Positions 7,999-15,152 of a DNA stretch of 27,352 nt are shown here, in pieces. Source of the stretch: Rhodobacterales bacterium UBA7416 (GTDB lineage Bacteria; Pseudomonadota; Alphaproteobacteria; Rhodobacterales; Rhodobacteraceae); assembly GCA_002469545.1 (NCBI GenBank), contig DKMK01000086.1, forward strand, positions 1 through 27,352. The letters run 5' to 3'. Both the position numbers and the translations under genes were made by a program. Position 1 is the stretch's first letter. Every line of letters begins with the position of its first letter. The notes under the pieces were generated by a model that saw only the letters and a list, made by a program, of their open reading frames with translations, was not told the DNA's origin and made no database searches.

Positions 7999-10085
7999 AT
8001 ACCACGCGTTTTACGTAAACGATATGAATTCCATAACCGCTTGCCACCATTCTGGCGAGCGGTTTCGATTTTCAGACCCTCTGGTGTATCTTCGAATGAA
8101 AGTGAACCATCATAACGAAGCTCCCTTTCCCCCCAATACATACATTGACCACTGACAGTTTCACGCCACTGTGGGGCAATTAACACATCGTATTCACGAC
8201 AAATATCAAACAATTCATCAAGATCTAACTTTTTCCCCCACAGGTAAAATATCGTGGCATCACCCACTTTTTGGATAAACCTATCTACATTTGGTGCCTC
8301 AAAAAGTGCAGCACTTTTGATTTGATCGAAAAATAATCCATCATTCTCAAGCCATGAACGCGCAGCAAACCCGTTGCCACGTTTTCGGTTAAGCGCCCGT
8401 TCACCATCTTGCATCACACCAACCAATCGCCCATTCCCCGTCACCAACACATCTGGGCGATGACCTTGTGTCCAAAGCAAAACCGCCGCCATCACAACTG
8501 GTATTCCAAATAATCGCACAGTGCGTCGAAATAATATAAGAACAATCGTCCCAACCACAAAAACCATCAATGCATATGGTGGTGCCTGCGGAACTAAACT
8601 AACGGCGCCCCCCAACCCTGACACCCATTCAGCCATATTTAGGATGGCCGAAATACCCTGCCCCATTCCCCACAATGCGACCCCATGTAATCCAACAGGC
8701 CACAAAACACCGGCCAGTACAGCGCATGGCATAACGATCAAACTCATCAGCGGCAGACTGATAACATTTGCAATCAGACCATAGTGTGCCACCTGATTGA
8801 AATGATAAGCCGCAAATGGAGCAGTCGCCGCGCCAGCCACCAAGGACGATCCAATCAACCCAACCAATGGCTGAATATAACGCCATCGCCCGTGATACAT
8901 TGCCTTCCACCACCGCACGTTTTTCAATCCACGAAAAACCACGACTAATGCGATGGTCGCGGCGAACGACATTTGAAACCCGGGTTCCAACAAGTTTTCA
9001 GGCCAGATTGTTAAAATGATTATGGCGGCCATTGCCACGGCACGTAACGAAATCGCGAGTCGATCAATCAATATTGCCCCCAACATCATCGCTACCATTA
9101 CAAATGCCCGCTGCGTGGCAACGCTGGCGCCAGATAAAACGAGATAGGATAATCCAACGAAAATAGCGAACACAGCCGCAATCTTTTTTGCAGGAAGACG
9201 CAATGCATAGCGTGGTATCAAAGCCAACCCAACACGGATCAAGGCAAATACAACGCCTGTCATTAATCCCATATGAAGACCCGAAATCGCCAAAAGATGC
9301 GCCAAATTTGCGCGGCGTAGATGTTTAAGCGAAGTTTGATCAACAAATGATCTATCCCCAACGATAATAGCCGCCGCAAATCCACCTTGTTTAACAGGTA
9401 AGTGCTTGCGCAATTCCGATGACAAAGCAAGCCGCGCGCGAAATACCCAAACACGCCAATTGTTGGGTTCTGGTTCTGACAAAACTTCAAAATACTTCCG
9501 GCTATATCCAACAGCGCCAAGTGTGCGAAACCACGCGCGGCGTTGGAAATCATATCCACTTGGTTCAGATGGACCGTTTGGCGGCGAAAAGCTTCCGACA
9601 ATGGCAATGCGCGCGCCAGGCTTTGGCAACGTTGTTTGGTCTGAATGAAGTGACACACGGATGTATGTCGGAGTGCGCCGCGCACTAATTTTTCCCATCG
9701 TTGGGTTTTTCAGGGTAAGTCGCGGCTTGTCTGAACTGGAACGATCAATCGCAACAACAGTTCCGGTTACAGGGCCATAGTATCGCCAACCTAAAACTGG
9801 CCCTGCGACAGTTTCTGCGCGAATTATAGACAGACAAAATCCAAGAAGAACCAATCCGACAATAACACTAAAGGTGCCGACAACTGCGCGAGAAATAAAT
9901 CCAAACATCAAACATAAACAGCTCCCTGCCATACATACCCAATACCAATTTGTGCTGGGTTCAACAGGCATCGCGAAATACATCCAAATGCCAAAGCCCA
10001 AACACACGGGAACCCACAATAGGCCCTGTTGTCGTTGCTCTGCCAGCGTTTCAACAAACCGATTATGAACCACCTCTATTGCCAC
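7995..10085 (-). CDS. comEC: ComEC/Rec2-family DNA uptake channel protein
   Basis: Polytopic membrane protein of the ComEC/Rec2 family, which forms the channel for single-stranded DNA entry in natural transformation and is needed for receipt of gene transfer agents in Rhodobacter. The start is a GTG at 10085, which gives a short lead before LLWVPVCLGFGIWMYFAMP, the usual first segment in related proteins. The N-terminal soluble DUF4131-like region (about residues 80-215) is followed by the hallmark AHLLAISGLHMGL near residue 265 and about eight further membrane segments. The last 170 residues form a soluble tail, but I see no HxHxDH metallo-beta-lactamase motif, so the nuclease-like domain of Gram-positive ComEC is absent or degenerate. 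It is convergent with lexA and divergent from gltX. Confidence 0.9.
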   Translation of the reverse strand: MAIEVVHNRFVETLAEQRQQGLLWVPVCLGFGIWMYFAMPVEPSTNWYWVCMAGSCLCLMFGFISRAVVGTFSVIVGLVLLGFCLSIIRAETVAGPVLGWRYYGPVTGTVVAIDRSSSDKPRLTLKNPTMGKISARRTPTYIRVSLHSDQTTLPKPGARIAIVGSFSPPNGPSEPSGYDFQRRAWFRTLGAVGYSRKYFEVLSEPEPNNWRVWVFRARLALSSELRKHLPVKQGGFAAAIIVGDRSFVDQTSLKHLRRANLAHLLAISGLHMGLMTGVVFALIRVGLALIPRYALRLPAKKIAAVFAIFVGLSYLVLSGASVATQRAFVMVAMMLGAILIDRLAISLRAVAMAAIIILTIWPENLLEPGFQMSFAATIALVVVFRGLKNVRWWKAMYHGRWRYIQPLVGLIGSSLVAGAATAPFAAYHFNQVAHYGLIANVISLPLMSLIVMPCAVLAGVLWPVGLHGVALWGMGQGISAILNMAEWVSGLGGAVSLVPQAPPYALMVFVVGTIVLILFRRTVRLFGIPVVMAAVLLWTQGHRPDVLVTGNGRLVGVMQDGERALNRKRGNGFAARSWLENDGLFFDQIKSAALFEAPNVDRFIQKVGDATIFYLWGKKLDLDELFDICREYDVLIAPQWRETVSGQCMYWGERELRYDGSLSFEDTPEGLKIETARQNGGKRLWNSYRLRKTRGI

Positions 10086-10151
10086 GCGAACCTCTATTGC
10101 TTATGAGGGACAATCATCCGCTTTTTATGGTTTAAATCAGGTTAATTTCTT

Positions 10152-11558
10152 ATGTCAGATACTCCCGTCGTCACACGTTTTGCCCCCTCACCCACTGGGT
10201 ATCTTCATATCGGAGGCGCACGTACAGCCCTGTTTAACTGGTTGTATGCTAAGGCAAATAACGGGAAGTTTTTACTCCGTATTGAAGACACCGATCGTGC
10301 ACGTTCAACACCAGAAGCAACGGATGCATTGTTAAAGGGTTTGGAATGGCTGGGATTGGATTACGACGGCGAAGCTTATAGCCAGTTCGCCCGCGCCGAC
10401 CGCCACCGCAAAGTCGCAATGGAAATGGTAGAGAGTGGACATGCCTACAAATGCTTCTCCACACCTGAAGAAATCGAAGCCTACCGCGACCAAGCAGCGA
10501 TTGATAAGAATCCGCTCCCATTTCAAAGCCCATGGCGCGATGTTGACCCTGCGACCACACCAGACGCACCCTTCGTTGTACGGCTTAAATCGCCCCGCGA
10601 AGGTGGCGTCGCGATAAAAGACAAAGTTCAAAAAAAGGTTAGCTGGGCCGCCACAACGTTCGATGACCTAATCATGTTGCGTTCTGACGGAAGCCCAACC
10701 TATATGCTCGCGGTGGTCGTTGACGATCACGACATGGGTGTCACACATATCATTCGCGGTGATGATCACCTGATCAACGCTGGCCGCCAATCCTTGATTT
10801 ATCGCGCAATGGGATGGGATGTCCCTACTTTCGCACATATTCCCTTGATCCACGGCGAAGATGGCAAAAAGCTGTCCAAACGCCATGGCGCAACTGGCAT
10901 CCACGAATACGCTGCCTTGGGATATATGCCCGAAGCAATGCGCAATTATCTGGCACGGTTGGGTTGGAGCCATGGAAACGATGAATTGTTTACCACAAAA
11001 GAAGCAATTGAATGGTTTGATTTCACAGGTATGGGAAAATCACCCTCGCGTTTGGACTTCAAAAAACTGGACAATGTATCCGCACATCACATTAAAACTG
11101 CCCCAAGCGATACGTTGGCAACTGATTTGCTTAACTACGCCGCCGAGATTGAAACCCCTGTAAAGGATGCATCAAAAGCGCAGTTACTAAAGGCGTTGCC
11201 AATTTTGCGCGATAAATCAAAACGCCTCGGTGATATATTGGACAAAGCTCACTTTGTTTTGAACGCTCGACCTATTGATTTTGATGAAAAATCTATGCAA
11301 AATCTTAACTCGGTATCCATTGGTATACTAAAACAATTGACCCCGCGGTTAACAGATGCTAGTTGGGGCGCAGCCGAGTTAGAAGCCTCCATGCGTGACT
11401 TTGCTGAAAGCTTAGACATTGGTCTTGGTAAAATCGGAATGCCATTAAAAGCGGCCCTTTCGGGTCGGGGTAATGCCCCATCTGCTTTTGGTATGATGGA
11501 AATATTGGGACGCGAAGAAAGTATTTTGCGGATCACGGATGTAATAGAAAATCAGTAA
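10152..11558 (+). CDS. gltX: Glutamyl-tRNA synthetase
   Basis: Class I aminoacyl-tRNA synthetase that charges tRNA-Glu. The HIGH-type motif is in RFAPSPTGYLHIGGART at about residues 9-25 and the KMSKS-type loop is KKLSKRHGA near residue 238. IEDTDRARSTPEA and DHDMGVTHIIRGDDHL are GluRS active-site signatures. The 468 residues include the complete C-terminal anticodon-binding region. The ribosome site is weak. The gene faces away from comEC across a 66-base gap that must hold both promoters. Many alphaproteobacteria have two GltX copies, one acting on tRNA-Gln for the transamidation route; which one this is cannot be decided here. Confidence 0.95.
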   Translation: MSDTPVVTRFAPSPTGYLHIGGARTALFNWLYAKANNGKFLLRIEDTDRARSTPEATDALLKGLEWLGLDYDGEAYSQFARADRHRKVAMEMVESGHAYKCFSTPEEIEAYRDQAAIDKNPLPFQSPWRDVDPATTPDAPFVVRLKSPREGGVAIKDKVQKKVSWAATTFDDLIMLRSDGSPTYMLAVVVDDHDMGVTHIIRGDDHLINAGRQSLIYRAMGWDVPTFAHIPLIHGEDGKKLSKRHGATGIHEYAALGYMPEAMRNYLARLGWSHGNDELFTTKEAIEWFDFTGMGKSPSRLDFKKLDNVSAHHIKTAPSDTLATDLLNYAAEIETPVKDASKAQLLKALPILRDKSKRLGDILDKAHFVLNARPIDFDEKSMQNLNSVSIGILKQLTPRLTDASWGAAELEASMRDFAESLDIGLGKIGMPLKAALSGRGNAPSAFGMMEILGREESILRITDVIENQ

Positions 11559-11604
11559 ACTGATTTTGGAATTATTTCGTCAAAACGGCATGGATAAGAA
11601 ATTT

Positions 11605-11621
11605 GCACGTCTTCGGCGTGC
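11605..11621 (+). other. cUUCGg tetraloop hairpin in the gltX-gltA gap
   Basis: GCACG at 11605-11609 pairs with CGTGC at 11617-11621 around T-C-TTCG-G; the inner C11611-G11616 pair closes a TTCG tetraloop, an unusually stable RNA motif, with one bulged T. There is no T-run after the stem, so it is not a textbook terminator. It lies 23 bases upstream of the gltA ATG, so it is either a processing or attenuation structure at the end of gltX or part of the gltA leader. Confidence 0.4.
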
Positions 11622-11644
11622 GCGATGTAATGTAAGGGAAAAAT

Positions 11645-12937
11645 ATGTCAGATAAAAGAGTTGCTAAACTTTCGTTCGATGGCAAAGAGTTAGAATTGCC
11701 AATCTATTCACCATCAGCAGGCCCAGATGTCTTGGACATCACAAAATTATATGCCGAAGGCGATGTTTTTACATATGACCCTGGTTTTACGTCTACTGCA
11801 TCTTGCGAAAGCACAATCACATTCATCGCCGGTGGCAAAGGTGAATTGTTGTATCGTGGCTATCCAATTGATCAATTGGCAAATGAATCTCATTATCTCG
11901 AAGTATGTTACTTGTTGCTCTACGGTGAACTACCATCCGAAGACGAATTGGTTGAATTTGAATCACGTGTAACCAACCACACGATGCTTCACGATCAAAT
12001 GAACCACTTGTTCCGTGGTTTCCGTCGCGACGCACACCCAATGGCCATCATGTGTGGTGTTGTCGGCGCGTTGTCTGCGTTCTACCACGACAGCACCGAT
12101 GTAGCAGATCCACAGCAACGCGAAATTGCTTCGATCCGCATGATTGCTAAAATCCCAACAATTGCGGCATATGCATTCAAATACTCTGCTGGTCAGGCAT
12201 TTGTTTATCCTGATAACAATTTGGATTACGCGTCAAACTTCTTGCGTATGTGTTTCGCAGTTCCAACAGAAGAATATGTTGTTAACCCTATCCTTGCAAA
12301 AGCAATGGATCGTATTTTCACATTACACGCTGATCACGAACAAAACGCATCAACCTCGACTGTACGTTTGGCTGGCTCTTCTGGTGCAAACCCATTCGCT
12401 TGTATCGCAGCTGGCATTGCATGTTTGTGGGGCCCTGCACACGGTGGCGCAAACGAAGCATGTTTGAACATGTTGCGTGAAATCGGCACTGTTGATCGCA
12501 TTCCTGAATTCGTTGCACGCGCCAAAGACAAATCAGACCCATTCCGTTTGATGGGCTTTGGTCACCGCGTTTACAAAAACTTTGACCCACGCGCGACCGT
12601 TATGAAAGAGAGCGCTGACGAAGTTCTTGAATTGTTGGGCATCGAAGACAACGAAATATTGAAAATTGCCAAAGAGCTGGAACGTATCGCGCTTGAGGAT
12701 CCATACTTCGTAGAGAAGAAGTTGTACCCGAACGTTGATTTCTACTCTGGTATCATTTTGGACGCCATGGGCTTCCCGACGTCAATGTTCACACCAATCT
12801 TTGCAATGTCACGCACAGTTGGTTGGATTGCACAATGGAAAGAAATGATTGGCGATCCAAAGCTAAAAATCGGCCGTCCACGCCAGCTATACACTGGTGC
12901 AACACATCGCGATTATGTTGATGTAAAAGACCGCTAA
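11645..12937 (+). CDS. gltA: Citrate synthase (type II, hexameric class)
   Basis: Condenses oxaloacetate and acetyl-CoA to citrate at the entry of the TCA cycle. The 430-residue length fits Gram-negative citrate synthases. The active-site residues are visible: His228 in HADHEQNAST, His266 in GPAHGGANEA, His307 in MGFGHRVYKN and Asp365 in NVDFYSG, the last three close to the numbering of the E. coli enzyme (264, 305, 362). An upstream TAAGGGA supplies the ribosome site. Codon use looks more biased than in neighbouring genes (GTTGTT, GCA and CGT rich), consistent with high expression. A strong terminator follows directly, making gltA its own unit apart from possible read-through from gltX. Confidence 0.97.
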   Translation: MSDKRVAKLSFDGKELELPIYSPSAGPDVLDITKLYAEGDVFTYDPGFTSTASCESTITFIAGGKGELLYRGYPIDQLANESHYLEVCYLLLYGELPSEDELVEFESRVTNHTMLHDQMNHLFRGFRRDAHPMAIMCGVVGALSAFYHDSTDVADPQQREIASIRMIAKIPTIAAYAFKYSAGQAFVYPDNNLDYASNFLRMCFAVPTEEYVVNPILAKAMDRIFTLHADHEQNASTSTVRLAGSSGANPFACIAAGIACLWGPAHGGANEACLNMLREIGTVDRIPEFVARAKDKSDPFRLMGFGHRVYKNFDPRATVMKESADEVLELLGIEDNEILKIAKELERIALEDPYFVEKKLYPNVDFYSGIILDAMGFPTSMFTPIFAMSRTVGWIAQWKEMIGDPKLKIGRPRQLYTGATHRDYVDVKDR

Positions 12938-12944
12938 GAATGCT

Positions 12945-12977
12945 AAAACCGCCCTGATAAACAGGGCGGTTTTTTTT
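12945..12977 (+). terminator. Rho-independent terminator of gltA
   Basis: AAAACCGCCCTG (12945-12956) pairs with CAGGGCGGTTTT (12962-12973) around an ATAAA loop, a perfect 12-bp stem, and the T-run continues to 12977. It begins eight bases after the gltA stop. Confidence 0.95.
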
Positions 12978-12987
12978 AGGCTATATA

Positions 12988-13884
12988 ATGAAACAATTTT
13001 TATTCCTTTTGGGCATTATTGGCCTTTGCTTGCTACCAGTTCTCTTTGAGAAGAACGCGCCAATTGCGGTCGGTATCGAAGTCCACACCAGCCTCGACGA
13101 AAATCGAACATTAGAACCAGCAATGAACGACGCATTGGACGATGTGTTGACGTTTTATGCACGCTCACACGACATAGCGTTTAATGGCCCACTGCACATC
13201 ATTTTCAGCCAAGACACCCAATACGTGACAGATACATATTACGACCTAAGCCGTCCCCATGTTTCTAAGAAAGATGCACGACACTTTGCACGCAGTCATT
13301 GCGATGCCGATCAAACAATTTCCGGTGTGATTACGCTTAAGGTCATGTTGTTATGCATTTCACCGGTTGAAGATGTAAATAATCGTTGGATCGCTTCACA
13401 TCGCGATCAGATAGGTGCAACGTTAGCCCATGAAATCATGCACGCCATACAACACAAGTTCAGCGACGAATCCGTCACTGGCCTAAGTGCACGTCGCGCC
13501 AGTGGCCCAGTCTGGATGGTTGAAGGTGCCGCAAATTACATTTCGCGCGACTTTCAGGGTGCATTAACATATAAAGATCGCGAATTTGAACGTGTGTTTT
13601 ATCGCGCACAAGACACAACAAAATCGATTGATGAATTGTCTTACGCGCCACCTTTTGAACGGTTTAAACACTATGCCATTTCTCACCTCGCCATCTACCT
13701 ATTGGCCGAACGGTTCGGAGCCCCAGCATTATTTGATTTCTGGCGAAACCTTGGCGCAGGTCACAACTGGGAAAACAGCTTTGCACGCGCGTTTGGCATG
13801 CAGATGTCTGATTTTATTGAGAAATTTGAAACATTGCGGCGTGATCCAAAAGCGGCCAAAGATTGGATTCTAGCCGATAAATAA
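12988..13884 (+). CDS. Putative exported zinc metallopeptidase-like protein (HExxH)
   Basis: I do not recognise a named family. The 298-residue product begins with MKQFLFLLGIIGLCLLPVLF, a likely signal peptide or membrane anchor, so the rest should be periplasmic. A gluzincin signature is present: His148-Glu149-xx-His152 within LAHEIMHAIQHKF, followed 27 residues after the second His by Glu179 in MVEGAANYISRD. This pattern is like that of Peptidase_MA-type proteins, in which that Glu is the third zinc ligand. Two Cys residues in the middle region (RSHCDAD and LLCIS) could form a disulfide. The start is only 10 bases past the gltA terminator T-run, with a weak AGG ribosome site and no clear promoter, so expression may depend on read-through or a weak TATAAT at 12984-12989. 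Its stop lies 3 bases from that of the convergent paaG-like gene. Confidence 0.65.
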   Translation: MKQFLFLLGIIGLCLLPVLFEKNAPIAVGIEVHTSLDENRTLEPAMNDALDDVLTFYARSHDIAFNGPLHIIFSQDTQYVTDTYYDLSRPHVSKKDARHFARSHCDADQTISGVITLKVMLLCISPVEDVNNRWIASHRDQIGATLAHEIMHAIQHKFSDESVTGLSARRASGPVWMVEGAANYISRDFQGALTYKDREFERVFYRAQDTTKSIDELSYAPPFERFKHYAISHLAIYLLAERFGAPALFDFWRNLGAGHNWENSFARAFGMQMSDFIEKFETLRRDPKAAKDWILADK

Positions 13885-13887
13885 ATT

Positions 13888-14661
13888 CTAACCTACAAAG
13901 ATAGGCTTACGTTTTTCCAAAAATGCCGCAACACCTTCGGCGAAATCAGGCGATGCCCCAGCAATATTTTGCAACTCACCTTCAAGCGTGAGTTGATCCG
14001 CAAGTGTATTGTCATAGCTTTTACGAATGGCCTGTTTGATCAATTTATAAGTCCCAGTTGGACCGTTGGCCAAATGCGCAGCACGGGAAATAATATGGTC
14101 ATCAAACATATCATCTGGAACAGCCTCAAAAATCATACCCATATCCGCGGCCTCGCGCCCTAAAATACGATCAGCAAACAATGCGGCGCCCATCGCACGG
14201 GCAAATCCAACTTGGCGTGGCAACCAATAAGTACCACCTGCATCAGGTATCAAACCGATATTGGCAAAACCTTGTTGAAAAAACGCCCCTTCTTTCGCAA
14301 TTACGATATCGGGTGCCAATGCCAAATTGGCACCTGCCCCAGCGGCAGGCCCATTTACGGCAGCAATTGTTGGAATTGGACAGCTATAAATCGCGTTAAA
14401 CATCGGTACATACTCGTCGCGCAAAACAGCCTCTAAATCCAGATCATCCAATGACTTTGCATCCATCAAATCTTGCCCAGAACAAAACCCTTTGCCCGCG
14501 CCAGTAATAACCAAAACACGCGCTTCTTTGCCGGCTTTGATCACTGCATCTAAAATCTCTCGACGCATAATGGTATTCAAACCATTGATAACGTCTGGAC
14601 GGTTCAAGGTTATTGTGGCCACTTTATCAGTGACATCATATGTGATTGCTTTGTATGTCAT
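13888..14661 (-). CDS. paaG: Enoyl-CoA hydratase/isomerase family protein, PaaG-like
   Basis: Crotonase-fold acyl-CoA enzyme of 257 residues. KGFCSGQDL (about 57-65) and AAVNGPAAGAGANLALAPD supply the oxyanion hole and CoA loops. The segment FANIGLIPDAGGTYWLPR, with Asp140, is characteristic of PaaG, the ring-1,2-epoxyphenylacetyl-CoA isomerase, rather than typical hydratases, which carry Glu in the preceding turn (here Ala). The following ADRILGREAADMGMIFEAVPDD also resembles PaaG. No other phenylacetate genes are in view; the gene sits next to ccmH, so its role may be general acyl-CoA isomerisation. The family call is firm, the exact substrate is not. The ribosome site (AAGGA) lies further from the ATG than usual. 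Confidence 0.8.
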   Translation of the reverse strand: MTYKAITYDVTDKVATITLNRPDVINGLNTIMRREILDAVIKAGKEARVLVITGAGKGFCSGQDLMDAKSLDDLDLEAVLRDEYVPMFNAIYSCPIPTIAAVNGPAAGAGANLALAPDIVIAKEGAFFQQGFANIGLIPDAGGTYWLPRQVGFARAMGAALFADRILGREAADMGMIFEAVPDDMFDDHIISRAAHLANGPTGTYKLIKQAIRKSYDNTLADQLTLEGELQNIAGASPDFAEGVAAFLEKRKPIFVG

Positions 14662-14708
14662 TTGGATATTCTAGTCCTTGGCATTGATTAAACCATCAAA
14701 ACCCTACG

Positions 14709-15152
14709 TCATTCATCCAGAATATCTTTAAGCCGTTTTGCCTCTTTCGCGTTCAATGCGATTGGTTCTGCTTGTTTGGTATTGCGCGAAAAACGCCACC
14801 CAATAAGCCCCCCAATCAACAGCATAAACGGACCAGACGCCCACAGAATTATATTTTGAAACGACATTTTTGGCTTCAATAAAACATACTCGCCATAACG
14901 ATCCACAACGAAATCGATCACTTGCTCATTTGTATCACCAGCAGTTATGCGTTCACGCACCAAAATCCGCAAATCCTTAGCAATCCCGGCGTTTGAACTG
15001 TCAATATTTTCATTTCGACATACCAAACAACGAAGTTCTGTTGAAACTTCGCGTGCACGTGCCTCTTGAACTGGATCTGTTAAAACTTCGTCGGGTTCAA
15101 CTGCCCAGGCGGCCGTTCCCAACATAAAAACACAAATGATCAAACGTAACAT
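14709..15152 (-). CDS. ccmH: Cytochrome c maturation protein CcmH (thioredox subunit)
   Basis: Periplasmic membrane-anchored protein that reduces or presents apocytochrome c CXXCH cysteines to the heme lyase. The 147 residues start with a signal peptide (MLRLIICVFMLGTAAWA), contain the redox motif LRCLVC with Cys42 and Cys45 followed by RNENIDSS, and then a VVDRYGEYVLLKP block and a C-terminal membrane segment (LWASGPFMLLIGGLIGW). It is the short, single-domain form (CcmH/CycL) lacking the TPR part, which should be a separate CcmI. Its ATG overlaps the ccmF TAA by one base, so the two are translationally coupled. Confidence 0.95.
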   Translation of the reverse strand: MLRLIICVFMLGTAAWAVEPDEVLTDPVQEARAREVSTELRCLVCRNENIDSSNAGIAKDLRILVRERITAGDTNEQVIDFVVDRYGEYVLLKPKMSFQNIILWASGPFMLLIGGLIGWRFSRNTKQAEPIALNAKEAKRLKDILDE

